The notes: generated by a model not told the origin, from the sequence alone. Shown: positions 1-10,691, counted from the stretch's first letter. The stretch: 64,000 nucleotides of DNA from Nonomuraea guangzhouensis (GCF_019396345.1 NZ_JAHKRM010000044.1:1-64000); one strand, 5' to 3'. Program-made: numbers and translations.

Positions 1-448
1 ACATGAAGCATTCGATGCACTTGCGGAACTCCTGGGACCGCTCGACGTCGACCTGCTTCATCCGGTACTCGCCCGGCCGGACACCCTCCGGCGGAGTGAA
101 CGACGGGATTTCTCGCGCTTTTTCGTAATTGAACGAGACGTCGGTGACGAGGTCCTTGATGACGGGGAAAGTCCGCATCGGGGTGACGGTGATCGTCTCG
201 TCCTCGGTGAAGGTGGACATCCGCGTCATACAGCCCAGCCGCGGCTTCCCGTTGATCTCCATCGAGCAGGACCCGCACTTGCCGGCCTTGCAGTTCCAGC
301 GGACCGCCAGGTCGGGCGCCTGCGTGGCCTGCAGGCGGTGGATGATGTCGAGGACGACCTCGCCCTCGTTCACCTCGACGGTGAAGTCCTCGAGCTTGCC
401 CTCACCGCCCTCACCGCGCCACACCTTGAACTTTGCCTTGTAGCTCAT
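1..448 (-). CDS. sdhB: Succinate dehydrogenase iron-sulfur subunit, Sdh1 type (partial)
   Basis: N-terminal 149 codons of the Fe-S subunit; the gene leaves the window at base 1. The plant-type 2Fe-2S motif is visible (CKAGKCGSCSMEING), followed by a second-cluster beginning ECRKCIECFM-like at the window edge. It carries electrons from the flavoprotein FAD through its clusters to the membrane quinone site. The ATG (446-448) overlaps the TGA of sdhA (445-447), so the two are translationally coupled. Order membrane subunit, flavoprotein, Fe-S matches the mycobacterial Sdh1 operon. Confidence 0.93.
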   Translation of the reverse strand, partial: MSYKAKFKVWRGEGGEGKLEDFTVEVNEGEVVLDIIHRLQATQAPDLAVRWNCKAGKCGSCSMEINGKPRLGCMTRMSTFTEDETITVTPMRTFPVIKDLVTDVSFNYEKAREIPSFTPPEGVRPGEYRMKQVDVERSQEFRKCIECFM

Positions 449-2334
449 GACTTTGCGATCCCGTCGAACTCGGTCATCTCTTCGTCGGTGAGGTATTTCG
501 TCAGCTCGTCCCGGTCGAACAGCTTGATCAGGTGATCGGCCATCGAAGGCTGGACCTTCTCCTCGACCGAGACGGACGAGCCGTCCTCCGTCGAGCAGAC
601 GAGCAGCTTGCGGCGCCAGACTGGGTTCATGCCGGGGAAGTCGTCACGGGTGTGCCCGCCACGGCTCTCCTCGCGCAGCAGCGCGGCCCGCGCCACGCAC
701 TCCGAGACGAGGACCATGTTGCGCAGGTCGATCGCGAGGTGCCAGCCGGGGTTGTAGATGCGCGAGCCGGCCGCGCCGACCAGGCGTACGCGCTCCTTGA
801 GCTTCTCCACGACCTCCAGGGCCTCGGACACCTCTTCGGCCTTGCGGATGATGCCGACCAGGTCGTTCATCGTCCGCTGGAGCTCGTGGTGGACCTCGTA
901 GGGGTTCTCCCCGGAGCGGCCCAGCGGCGCCAGGGCCTCGGCGTGCGCCTCCTCCACGAGCTCCTGGACCACCTTGGGCCTGGTCGGCAGGGCGTCGATG
1001 TACGCGGCCGCGCCGGCACCCGCCCGGCGGCCGAAGACCAGCAGGTCGGACAGCGAGTTGCCGCCCAGGCGGTTGGAGCCGTGCATGCCGCCCGAGACCT
1101 CGCCCGCGGCGAAGAGCCCAGGCACGGCCGCCGCACCGGTGTCGGCGTCGACCTCGACGCCGCCCATGATGTAGTGGCAGGTCGGGCCCACCTGCATGGG
1201 CTCGGCGGTGATGTCGACGTCCGCCAGCTCCTTGAACTGGTGGTGCATCGACGGCAGCCGCCGCTTGATCTCCTCGGCCGGGAGTCGGGTGGACACGTCG
1301 AGGAAGACGCCACCCTGGGGCGAGCCGCGGCCCGCCTTCACCTCGGCGTTGATCGCGCGGGCCACCTCGTCACGCGGCAGCAGCTCCGGGGGACGGCGGT
1401 TGTTGGCCTGGTCGGTGTACCAGCGGTCGCCCTCCTCCTCGGTGGTGGCGTACTTGTCCTTGAACACCTCAGGGATGTACTTGAACATGAAGCGCTCGCC
1501 GTCGGAGTTACGCAGCACGCCACCGTCGCCGCGGACCGACTCGGTGACGAGGATGCCGCGCACGGACGGCGGCCAGACCATCCCGGTGGGGTGGAACTGG
1601 ATGAACTCCATGTTGATCAGGTTCGCGCCGGCCAGCAGGGCCAGGGCGTGGCCGTCACCGGTGTACTCCCAGGAGTTGGAGGTCACCACGTAGGACTTGC
1701 CGATGCCGCCGGTCGCCAGCACGACCGCGGGCGCATCAAAGACCACGAAATTTCCGGACTCGCGCCAGTAGCCGAAGCCACCCGAGATACGGTCGCCGTC
1801 CTTGAGCAGGCGGGTGACCGTACATTCCGCGAAGACCTTGATGTAGGCCTCGTGGTCGCCGTGTGTCTCGAAGTCCTCCTGCTGCAGCGCGACGACGCGC
1901 TGCTGCAGCGTGCGGATCAGCTCTAGGCCGGTACGGTCACCGACGTGGGCCAGCCGGGGGTACTCGTGCCCGCCGAAGTTACGCTGGCTGATCTTGCCGT
2001 CCTTGGTGCGGTCGAACAGCGCGCCCCACGCCTCCAGCTCCCAGACCCGGTCGGGGGCCTCCTTGGCGTGGAGTTCGGCCATCCGCCAGTTGTTCAGGAA
2101 CTTGCCGCCCCGCATGGTGTCACGGAAGTGCACCATCCAGTTGTCGTCCGGGTTGACGTTGCCCATCGCGGCGGCCGCGCCGCCCTCGGCCATGACCGTG
2201 TGGGCCTTGCCGAACAGCGACTTGCAGACGATCGCCGTCCGCTTGCCCTGCTGGCGGGCCTCGATCGCGGCCCGCAGTCCGGCGCCGCCCGCGCCGATGA
2301 CGACGACGTCGTATTCGTGACGCTCGATTTCCAC
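445..2334 (-). CDS. sdhA: Succinate dehydrogenase flavoprotein subunit, Sdh1 type
   Basis: About 629 aa. It oxidises succinate to fumarate in the TCA cycle on the cytoplasmic face of the membrane complex. An N-terminal dinucleotide fold (VVVIGAGGAGLRAA) binds FAD; HTVMAEGGAAAA holds the histidine expected to carry FAD covalently; HPTG and GSNRLGGNSLSDLLVFG are the conserved active-site and FAD segments. I start at GTG 2334 (VEIERHEYD), eight bases after AGGA; a longer reading upstream is low-complexity and runs into the preceding gene. It lies 23 bp after the membrane subunit and overlaps sdhB by 4 bp. It differs clearly from the second flavoprotein at 7922-9844. Confidence 0.93.
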   Translation of the reverse strand: MEIERHEYDVVVIGAGGAGLRAAIEARQQGKRTAIVCKSLFGKAHTVMAEGGAAAAMGNVNPDDNWMVHFRDTMRGGKFLNNWRMAELHAKEAPDRVWELEAWGALFDRTKDGKISQRNFGGHEYPRLAHVGDRTGLELIRTLQQRVVALQQEDFETHGDHEAYIKVFAECTVTRLLKDGDRISGGFGYWRESGNFVVFDAPAVVLATGGIGKSYVVTSNSWEYTGDGHALALLAGANLINMEFIQFHPTGMVWPPSVRGILVTESVRGDGGVLRNSDGERFMFKYIPEVFKDKYATTEEEGDRWYTDQANNRRPPELLPRDEVARAINAEVKAGRGSPQGGVFLDVSTRLPAEEIKRRLPSMHHQFKELADVDITAEPMQVGPTCHYIMGGVEVDADTGAAAVPGLFAAGEVSGGMHGSNRLGGNSLSDLLVFGRRAGAGAAAYIDALPTRPKVVQELVEEAHAEALAPLGRSGENPYEVHHELQRTMNDLVGIIRKAEEVSEALEVVEKLKERVRLVGAAGSRIYNPGWHLAIDLRNMVLVSECVARAALLREESRGGHTRDDFPGMNPVWRRKLLVCSTEDGSSVSVEEKVQPSMADHLIKLFDRDELTKYLTDEEMTEFDGIAKS

Positions 2335-2357
2335 AGAATGTCCTAACAGAAGAGGCC

Positions 2358-3143
2358 TTACGCGTACGGGAAGGCGATGATGCCCTTGGCGACGAGGCGG
2401 ACGTACAGGTCGGCGCCCATGACGGAGAACATCGAGGCCCACGCGAGGGGCTGGTGCTTGGCGTTGAGCTTGGAGACGAAGGTCCAGGCCCGGTAGCGAA
2501 GCGGGTGCCGGGAGAAGTGGTTGAGCCGGCCCGCGGTGATGTGCCGGCAGGAGTGGCACGACAGCGTGTAGGCGACGATCAGGACGGCGTTGGCGATCAG
2601 GACCCAGGAGCCCAGGCCCAGCGGCTTGTGGATGACCGCGAGGATCGCGTCGTAGCTCAGGATCGCGCCGATGACGATGGCCGCGTAGAAGAAGTACCGG
2701 TGGATGTTCTGCATGATCAGCGGGAAGCGCGTCTCACCGCTGTACTTGCCGTGCGGCTCCTGTACGGCGCACGCGGGCGGCGACAGCCAGAACGACCGAT
2801 AGTAGGACTTGCGGTAGTAGTAGCACGTCAGCCGGAATCCACCGGGCAGGCCGAGGATCAGCAGGCCGGGCGGCAGCGTGTACCAGTCGCCGATCGGCGC
2901 CCAGCCGAACAGCCGCGCTCCCTCAGCACACGAGGTGGTGAGGCAGGGCGACGAGAACGGGGCGATGTACGGGTCGAAATAGTAGCTGCCGTCGATGATC
3001 GCCCACACGCCGTAGACGAGGAAGGCGCTGAGCGCCAGGAACGTCAGCAGCGGGGCCAGCCACCATCTGTCGGTGCGCAACGTGCGCACCCTGATCTGCG
3101 CACGCTGCCTTCTGACAGGAGCATCGGGCGTCGTCTGGGTCAT
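2358..3143 (-). CDS. Succinate dehydrogenase membrane anchor subunit, Sdh1 type
   Basis: 261 aa integral membrane protein with about five hydrophobic helices, first gene of the operon. The product resembles the single membrane subunit that accompanies mycobacterial Sdh1 flavoprotein and Fe-S genes rather than classical SdhC plus SdhD. Several histidines in or near helices (NIHRYFFYAA, CHSCRHITAG, LNHFSRH) could bind haem or line a quinone site. The start at ATG 3141-3143 follows GGAGAGG. An upstream in-frame extension is Arg-rich and not membrane-like, so I reject it. The family assignment rests on gene order and overall look; no sequence search was done. Confidence 0.85.
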   Translation of the reverse strand: MTQTTPDAPVRRQRAQIRVRTLRTDRWWLAPLLTFLALSAFLVYGVWAIIDGSYYFDPYIAPFSSPCLTTSCAEGARLFGWAPIGDWYTLPPGLLILGLPGGFRLTCYYYRKSYYRSFWLSPPACAVQEPHGKYSGETRFPLIMQNIHRYFFYAAIVIGAILSYDAILAVIHKPLGLGSWVLIANAVLIVAYTLSCHSCRHITAGRLNHFSRHPLRYRAWTFVSKLNAKHQPLAWASMFSVMGADLYVRLVAKGIIAFPYA

Positions 3144-3255
3144 CGCGGACCTCTCCACCTCCCGCGGACCCTGCTCACAGGGAATCCGGGTCGTTCGGTT
3201 GGCGCGTACACGGCGGGGCGTGGCCTCCGCTCGCGGCGCGCATTTGGTGGGGGAT

Positions 3256-3285
3256 ACGTTACGACGACCGCCTCGGGATTTGTGA
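3256..3285 (-). promoter_or_regulatory. Candidate promoter of the Sdh1 operon
   Basis: Reading the minus strand, TCACAA (3285-3280) and TAACGT (3261-3256) are 18 bp apart, predicting a transcript start near 3248, about 105 nt before the ATG. The -35 is weak, which fits a promoter needing an activator; a CRP-like site overlaps it. Confidence 0.4.
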
Positions 3286-3296
3286 GGAGGGTCACT
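3281..3296. promoter_or_regulatory. CRP-family site, proximal (TGTGA-N6-TCACT)
   Basis: Nine of ten positions match the actinobacterial CRP/GlxR consensus TGTGA-N6-TCACA. Its centre (3288.5) is about 40 bp upstream of the predicted start, the usual class II activator position, and it overlaps the -35. Confidence 0.5.
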
Positions 3297-3315
3297 CACT
3301 TTTTCGAGGACTACC

Positions 3316-3331
3316 TGTGATTCCTGTCACG
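3316..3331. promoter_or_regulatory. CRP-family site, distal (TGTGA-N6-TCACG)
   Basis: A second near-consensus site, centre-to-centre 35 bp from the proximal one. The GTCACGT of its right half is repeated 14 bp further on (3339 region), just beyond the stop of the neighbouring receiver gene. Confidence 0.5.
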
Positions 3332-3339
3332 TCCCCCTG

Positions 3340-3792
3340 TCACGTGGGCTGCCCTTTGCTCGGCAGCTTAACCACAGTCACGAAAAAATCATCTATTTGG
3401 CGGACAACCCGGATAAATTGCTCAAAATCCACCGGCTTGGAGACGTAAGCGTTGGCGTGCAGCCGGTAGCTGTGCAGGATGTCCTCCTCCGCCTCCGAGG
3501 TCGTCAGGATCACCACCGGGATCGTCCGCAGCTCGGCATCGGCCTTGACCTCGCTGAGCACCTCCAGGCCGCCCATCCGCGGCAGGTTCAGGTCGAGCAG
3601 CATGAGGTCGGGCCTCGGGGCGTCGTGGTAGTCGTTCTCCCGGCGCAGGAAGGCCATCGCCTGCTCACCGTCGTTGACCACGTGCAGGCGGTTGCGGACC
3701 TTGTTGAAGTCGAACGCCTCCCTGGTGAGGAGGATGTCACCCTGATCGTCCTCGACGAGGAGCACCTCGATCGGCCGCCAGTCAGTCGTCAT
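3340..3792 (-). CDS. Single-domain response regulator (Rcp1-like)
   Basis: 150 aa receiver domain without an output domain. The acidic pocket (LLVEDDQGD), phospho-acceptor Asp in DLMLLDLNLPRMGG, conserved Thr (ILTTS) and Lys (YVSKPVDF) are all present. LNLPRMGG and the C-terminal VDFEQF are typical of the small regulators paired with phytochrome-like kinases. The second ATG (3790-3792) has GGAG at ideal spacing; ATG 3798 is the alternative. The gene overlaps the kinase end by 11 bp and is presumably phosphorylated by it. Confidence 0.88.
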   Translation of the reverse strand: MTTDWRPIEVLLVEDDQGDILLTREAFDFNKVRNRLHVVNDGEQAMAFLRRENDYHDAPRPDLMLLDLNLPRMGGLEVLSEVKADAELRTIPVVILTTSEAEEDILHSYRLHANAYVSKPVDFEQFIRVVRQIDDFFVTVVKLPSKGQPT

Positions 3793-4939
3793 CTTCATCT
3801 CCAGCCGCGGGCAGGGTCCAGCGGAACGTCGCGCCCTGCTCGTCGGCCTCGCCGGCCTCGTTGTCGAGCCAGAGCTGGCCACCGTGATACTCGACGATCT
3901 TGCGGCACAGCGCGAGCCCGATGCCAGTCCCTGGATACACGTCTCTCGCATGCAAACGCTGAAATATCAGGAAGATGCGGTCCGCGTACTTGGCCTCCAC
4001 CCCGATCCCGTTGTCCGCGCAGCTGAACTCCCACATCTCGCCTGCCCGCTTGACACCGATGTGCACGCGCGGCGGCAGATCCGAGCGGAACTTGACGGCG
4101 TTCTCGATCAGGTTCTGGAAGAGCTGGGTGAGCTGGCCCCGGTTGCCGACGACCTTGGGCATGTCGTCCCTGGTGACGACCGTCCCGGTGTCCTCGATCG
4201 CGGCCGAGAGGTTGTCCAGGGCCGTGGAGAGCGCGGCGCCCGTGTCGGTGGTCACCCGTTCGCCGGTGACCCGGCCGACCCTGGAGAAGTCGAGCAGGTC
4301 GTTGATGAGCAACTGCATGCGCTTGGCGCCGTCGACCGCGTAGCGGATGTACTCCTTGGCCCGGTCGTCGAGCCGGTCTCCGTACCTCTGCTCCAGCATC
4401 TGCGTGAAGCTGGCCACCTTGCGGAGCGGCTCCTGCAGGTCGTGACTGGCGACGTAGGCGAACTGCTCCAGCTCCCCGTTGGACCTGCGCAGCTCGTCGG
4501 CCTGGTCCTCGGCCCGGCGCCAGGCCGTCACGACACGCCTGCGCATGGAGTCGACGTGGCTCGACAGCTCGGCCAGCTCCGCCGGCCGCTCCACGCTCAG
4601 CTCGTGGTCGAAGTCGCCCGCCGCGACCTTGCGCACCTGGTCGGTCAGCTGGGCGATGGGCTTCAGTACGGCGAAGCGGACGATGAACACCAGCCCGAGC
4701 CCCGCCACGGTCAGCACGACCAGCAGCACGATCAGCGCCACGTTCAGCCGGTCGAGCTGGGCGGCGACCCTGGGCAGCGGGCGCTGCGCCCGTACGTCGG
4801 CGACCAGCATCATGATCAGCACGGACCCCATCACGAACGCCACGGCGGTCACCACGCCGATCGCGACGAACCAGCGGGCCACCGGCAACTTGCCGAGGCC
4901 CGTCGCCGGCTTCGGCGGGGGCAGCGGATGGATCCTCAC
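3782..4939 (-). CDS. HAMP-domain sensor histidine kinase
   Basis: 385 aa. Two membrane helices (about residues 20-45 and 68-92) flank a very short periplasmic loop, then a HAMP linker, a coiled stretch, and a HisKA domain with the phospho-His in ASHDLQEPLRKV, the form found in phytochrome-like kinases. The ATPase domain shows the N box (FQNLIENAVKF), G1 (CADNGIGV) and G2 (GTGIGLALCRKIVEYHGG). With so little extracellular sequence it probably senses membrane state or a partner. GTG start (4937-4939) overlaps the upstream phosphatase stop by 4 bp. Confidence 0.88.
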   Translation of the reverse strand: MRIHPLPPPKPATGLGKLPVARWFVAIGVVTAVAFVMGSVLIMMLVADVRAQRPLPRVAAQLDRLNVALIVLLVVLTVAGLGLVFIVRFAVLKPIAQLTDQVRKVAAGDFDHELSVERPAELAELSSHVDSMRRRVVTAWRRAEDQADELRRSNGELEQFAYVASHDLQEPLRKVASFTQMLEQRYGDRLDDRAKEYIRYAVDGAKRMQLLINDLLDFSRVGRVTGERVTTDTGAALSTALDNLSAAIEDTGTVVTRDDMPKVVGNRGQLTQLFQNLIENAVKFRSDLPPRVHIGVKRAGEMWEFSCADNGIGVEAKYADRIFLIFQRLHARDVYPGTGIGLALCRKIVEYHGGQLWLDNEAGEADEQGATFRWTLPAAGDEDDD

Positions 4940-6072
4940 TCCGACCTCCTGCTGACGAGTATCGCGGCGAGGTCGTCGCTGAGCGTGCCCACGTGCCTGA
5001 TGAGCCGGTCGAGGTCGATCGAGCCGTGCTCGCGTACGAGGTCGACCAGTCCGTCCACGCCGAGGAGCTCCTTCTGCTCGCCCACCGCGGCTTCGATCAG
5101 GCCGTCGGTGTAGAGCATCATGGACCATTCGTCGCCCAGGGGCACGTCGAGAATGGTCCATTCGGCATCGGAGAAGATGCCGAGCGGCGGACCCGAGGGC
5201 GCGCCGTCGACCACGCTGACGACCCCGTCGCGGACCAGGACCGGCGGTGGATGGCCGACGACCCGCATCCTGGCGTCGCGCAGGTCGGGCGTGATCGTCG
5301 CCATGCAGAGCGTGGTGAAGATCTCCGGGGCCTGGCGCTCCGCGCGCAGCACGGCGTCGAGCGTGCGCAGCAGCCGGTCGCCGGTCTGCCCGGCGAGCAC
5401 CAGCGTGCGCCAGGCGATGCGGAGCGCCACGCCGAGCGCGGCCTCGGCGGGGCCGTGCCCGCAGACGTCGCCGATCACGATGTGCACCGAACCGTCGGGC
5501 GTCTGCACGGTGTCGAGGAAGTCGCCGGCCAGCAGCGCCCCCTGGCTGCCCGGCAGGTAACGGGTGGTGTGTTCCAGCGCGTCGGTGTGCAGCAGGGCGA
5601 CGGGCAGCAGGCCGCTCTCCAGCCGGGCGTTCTCCTTGGCGGTCAGCTCGGCCGCGACCAACTGGAGCTGCGCCAGATCGGCCCGCTTGCGTTCCATCGC
5701 GTAGCGGATGGCCCTGGCCAGCAGCCGCGCGTCGACGTCCTGCTTGACCAGGTAGTCCTGCGCGCCGGCCTTGACTGCGGCGACCCCCACGTGCGCGTCG
5801 CGCAGCCCGGTGAGCACCAGCACGGCCGCGTGCGGTGCCGCCGCCAGCACCTGCTCCAGCGCCTCCAGGCCGGTGGCGTCGGGGAGCGAGAGGTCGACGA
5901 GTACGCACTGGATCCGGGAGGTGAGCTTGGCCTTGCCCTCCTCCAGACTGCGTACCCAGGTGATCCGCGGTGGGGCCTCGGCCTGCTTGAGGAGCTCCTC
6001 CACCAGGAACGCGTCACCGTCGTCGTCCTCGATGAGGAGGAGCGTCAGCGTTTCGTTGAGCGTTGCCGTCAC
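4936..6072 (-). CDS. Response regulator with PP2C-type (RsbU/SpoIIE) phosphatase output
   Basis: 378 aa. A receiver domain (LLLIEDDDGDAF, phospho-Asp in CVLVDLSLPDATG, VLVLTG, YLVKQDV) is followed by a helical linker and a SpoIIE/RsbU-like phosphatase domain (LLAGDFLDTVQ, VIGDVCGHGPAEA, LYTDGLIEA). Such proteins dephosphorylate anti-sigma-factor antagonists in partner-switching stress circuits. It is first in a tightly overlapping kinase/receiver cassette and may receive its phosphate from that kinase. GTG start at 6072 follows GAAGAGG. No anti-sigma factor or antagonist gene is nearby, so the target is unknown. Confidence 0.87.
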   Translation of the reverse strand: MTATLNETLTLLLIEDDDGDAFLVEELLKQAEAPPRITWVRSLEEGKAKLTSRIQCVLVDLSLPDATGLEALEQVLAAAPHAAVLVLTGLRDAHVGVAAVKAGAQDYLVKQDVDARLLARAIRYAMERKRADLAQLQLVAAELTAKENARLESGLLPVALLHTDALEHTTRYLPGSQGALLAGDFLDTVQTPDGSVHIVIGDVCGHGPAEAALGVALRIAWRTLVLAGQTGDRLLRTLDAVLRAERQAPEIFTTLCMATITPDLRDARMRVVGHPPPVLVRDGVVSVVDGAPSGPPLGIFSDAEWTILDVPLGDEWSMMLYTDGLIEAAVGEQKELLGVDGLVDLVREHGSIDLDRLIRHVGTLSDDLAAILVSRRSE

Positions 6073-6108
6073 ACGCGCCTCTTCATAGAAGTTTGGACCT
6101 GTTGCGGT

Positions 6109-7038
6109 TCATTCTGCGATGAGCTCTACCCCTTGCGGAAGCGTGCGATCGTGACCGGCCTCGACGATGAAGGAGAGCAGCGTCGCCCGGAACGCCTGCG
6201 CCGCCCTCGTCGGCTCCACGTCCTTGCGGTGGGCCAGCGCGATGGTCCGGCTCAGCCCCGGCGGTGCCAGCGGAGTGCCGGTCAGCCCCGGCCGTCCGTC
6301 GAGCACCATGGACGGCACCACGGCCAGCCCCAGCCCCGCCTCCACGAACCGCAGGACGGCGTCCATCTCCCCGCCCTCCACCGCGAACCTGGGCTCGAAC
6401 CCGGCCTGGCGGCACGCCGCCAGCGTGGCCTCGCGCAGGTCGTAGCCGCGCCGGAACATCACCATCGCCCGGCCGCGCAGATCCTCGATGCGCAGGTACG
6501 GCTTGCGCTCCGGCTGGTGGGACGGCGTCACCACGACCAGGTTCTCGCGCAGGATCTCCTCGGTCACCAGGGACGGATCGTCGCCCTGCAGCGGCGTGAT
6601 GATGAGCGAAAGATCGAGCTGCCCGCGGGCCAGCGCCCTGACCAGGTCACGTGAGCCGTCCTCCTCGACCAGCAGCTCGATGCCCGGGTAGGCGCGGTGG
6701 AAGCGGGCCAGGGCGTCGGCCAGCAGCCCGGCGCAGAGTGAGGGCGTGGCGCCGAGCCGTACGCGGCCCCTGCGCAGCCCGGCGAGCTCGGCCACCTCCT
6801 GCCTGGCGGTGCCGGCGTCGGCCAGCATCCGGCGGGCGAGCGGCAGCAGCGCCTCTCCCGCCGGGGTCAGCGTGACGTTGCCACGCGCCCTGGAGAACAG
6901 CGGGGCGCCGAGGTCGCTCTCCAACGCCTTGATCTGCTTGCTGAGTGACGGCTGGGCGACGCGCATCCGCTCGGCGGCCTGGGTGAAGTGCCTGGTCTCC
7001 GCCACCGCGACGAAGTAGGCGAGTTGCTGCAACTGCAT
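6109..7038 (-). CDS. LysR-type transcriptional regulator, divergent from sdhCAB
   Basis: 309 aa. An N-terminal winged HTH (LAYFVAVAETRHFTQAAERM, SLSKQIKALE) is followed by a periplasmic-binding-like effector domain (VRLGATPSLCAGLLADAL and onward). Full family length. It is transcribed away from the second succinate dehydrogenase operon, across a 134 bp spacer holding a perfect T-N11-A palindrome, so control of sdhCAB, perhaps by a C4 acid or related metabolite, is the natural inference. Start ATG 7036-7038 follows GAGGAAAA. Only 36 bp separate its stop from the phosphatase gene. Confidence 0.9.
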   Translation of the reverse strand: MQLQQLAYFVAVAETRHFTQAAERMRVAQPSLSKQIKALESDLGAPLFSRARGNVTLTPAGEALLPLARRMLADAGTARQEVAELAGLRRGRVRLGATPSLCAGLLADALARFHRAYPGIELLVEEDGSRDLVRALARGQLDLSLIITPLQGDDPSLVTEEILRENLVVVTPSHQPERKPYLRIEDLRGRAMVMFRRGYDLREATLAACRQAGFEPRFAVEGGEMDAVLRFVEAGLGLAVVPSMVLDGRPGLTGTPLAPPGLSRTIALAHRKDVEPTRAAQAFRATLLSFIVEAGHDRTLPQGVELIAE

Positions 7039-7097
7039 GTGATTTTCCTCGCACCGGCTGACAGGATTTCCTTACGTCGGCCGTACAAACCAAGCAT

Positions 7098-7114
7098 CAT
7101 AGCTGAAGGCTATG
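7098..7114. promoter_or_regulatory. LysR-box palindrome
   Basis: Perfect inverted repeat CATAGC-N5-GCTATG containing ATAG-N7-CTAT, which satisfies the T-N11-A rule for LysR-type regulators. It sits about 20 bp upstream of the candidate sdhC -35 and 60 bp upstream of the lysR start, a suitable place for joint control. Confidence 0.65.
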
Positions 7115-7134
7115 GAAACCAGGCCCGTCATGAC

Positions 7135-7164
7135 TTGGACGGATCATGGCTGGATATCTAGCGT
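7135..7164 (+). promoter_or_regulatory. Candidate sdhCAB promoter
   Basis: TTGGAC (7135-7140), 18 bp spacer, TAGCGT (7159-7164). The predicted transcript start (about 7171-7173) coincides with the GTG start codon, so the message may be leaderless; no Shine-Dalgarno sequence is present. Confidence 0.5.
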
Positions 7165-7172
7165 CTTAAGGC

Positions 7173-7921
7173 GTGACAGCCACGATTGAGCGGGGCGCCG
7201 CTACCGCGCCGGTCTCGAACTCGAAGCCCGCACCGAAGAAGCCAACGCCCGGAAAGCGCGGCGGGTTCCTGCGCTCGTCGAACGGCAAGAAGGCCATCAT
7301 GGCCGTGACGGGCGCCGCCATGGTGCTCTTCCTGGTCCTCCACATGCTGGGCAACCTCAAGATCTTCCTGGGCAAGGACTCGTTCAACGAGTACGCCGAG
7401 GCGCTGCGCACGCTGCTGGAGCCGCTCGCGCCGTACCGGACGGTGCTGACGATCCTGGAAGTCGGCCTCGTCGTGTCGGTGGGCCTGCACATGTGGGCGG
7501 CGATCTCGCTCGCGCGGCGGGCCCGCCACGCCCGGCCGGTGAAGTACGTGGCCAAGAAGTCGCAGGCCCAGGGCTACACCACGCACATCATGCGGTGGGG
7601 CGGCGTCACGATCCTGCTCTTCCTGGTCTGGCACCTGCTCGACCTGACCTTCGGCGTGGTGAACCCCAAGGGGTTCGACTCCGCGCCGGCCGACCGGATG
7701 ATCGCCGGGTTCGACCTGTCGCGCTGGTGGGTCACGCTCTTCTACGTCGTGGCCGTCGTCATGGTCGGCCTGCACCTGCGGCACGGCATCTGGAGCATGT
7801 TCCAGACGCTCGGCTGGGCCGCCCGGTTCAAGGCCCTTCGCCCGGTCGCGGCGCTGGTGTCCGCGGTCCTGGTCATCGGTTTTCTCGCGCCGCCGCTCGC
7901 CGTCACGTTCGGAGTGATCAA

Positions 7922-7925
<4 letters not shown>
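7173..7925 (+). CDS. sdhC: Succinate dehydrogenase cytochrome b558 subunit
   Basis: 250 aa. A 45-residue charged N-terminus precedes five membrane helices with well-placed histidines (VLFLVLHMLGN, VGLHMW, FLVWHLLDL, VGLHLRHGIW) expected to ligate two haems and form the menaquinone site, as in the b558 family. It anchors the following flavoprotein and Fe-S subunits. The first usable start is GTG 7173, with no ribosome site but a good promoter directly upstream. GTG overlap with the next gene is 4 bp. Confidence 0.92.
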
Positions 7926-9840
<1,915 letters not shown>

Positions 9841-9844
<4 letters not shown>

Positions 9845-10584
9845 ACCTGACCCTTCGCGTCTGGCGCCAGAGCGGCCCCTCAGCTCCCGGAAAGATGGTG
9901 ACTTATCGGGTTGAAGAGGTCTCGCCGGATATGTCGTTCCTGGAGATGCTCGACGTGCTCAACGAGCGCCTCATCCTCTCGGGCGACGACCCGGTGGCCT
10001 TCGACCACGACTGCCGCGAGGGCATCTGCGGCATGTGCGGCATGGTCATCAACGGCGTCGCCCACGGCGAGCAGCGCGCCACCACCACCTGCCAGCTCCA
10101 CATGCGCCACTTCGAAGACGGCGCCACCATCACCATCGAACCGTGGCGCGCGGCGCCGTTCCCGGTGGTGAAGGACCTGGTGGTGGACCGGTCGGCGTTC
10201 GACCGCATCATCCAGGCCGGCGGCTTCGTCTCGGTCCCGGCGGGTTCGGCCCCCGACGCCCACAGCATCCCGGTCCGCAAGGAGGACGCCGACGACGCCT
10301 TCGACGCCGCCACCTGCATCGGCTGCGGCGCCTGCGTGGCGGCCTGCCCCAACGGCTCGGCATCCCTCTTCACGGCCGCGAAGATCACCCACCTGTCGCT
10401 CCTTCCCCAGGGCCAGCCGGAACGGCTGACGCGGGCCAAGGCGATGGTGGACCAGATGGACGCTGAGGGGTTCGGCGGGTGTACGAACACGGGTGAGTGC
10501 ACCGCTGTCTGCCCCAAGGGGATTCCGCTGGACACGATCGCCCAGATGAACAGCGACTACCTCAAGGCCAACTCGGCCGGGTGA
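9841..10584 (+). CDS. sdhB: Succinate dehydrogenase/fumarate reductase iron-sulfur subunit
   Basis: 247 aa. The 2Fe-2S domain has CREGICGMCGM plus a later Cys in TTTCQLH; the C-terminal domain has CIGCGACVAACPNG and CTNTGECTAVCPKG for the 4Fe-4S and 3Fe-4S clusters. It is the last gene of the b558-type operon. Start GTG 9841 overlaps the sdhA stop by 4 bp. No U-rich terminator follows directly; a 38 bp palindrome lies about 110 bp downstream. Confidence 0.93.
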
Positions 10585-10691
10585 TTGCCTGACCCTGGGT
10601 GTGACGTGCCGCAGTCAATGTCGCTGTTTCTGCCGCGCTCTTGTCGTGCTGGCTCGGCAGCTGCTTGATGGACTGGTGGGCGTTGTGAAGG

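Noticed and set aside
532..1926. Long open frame antisense to the Sdh1 flavoprotein
   Set aside because: Composition is Arg/Gly/His rich, without domains; typical of the shadow frame of a high-GC gene.
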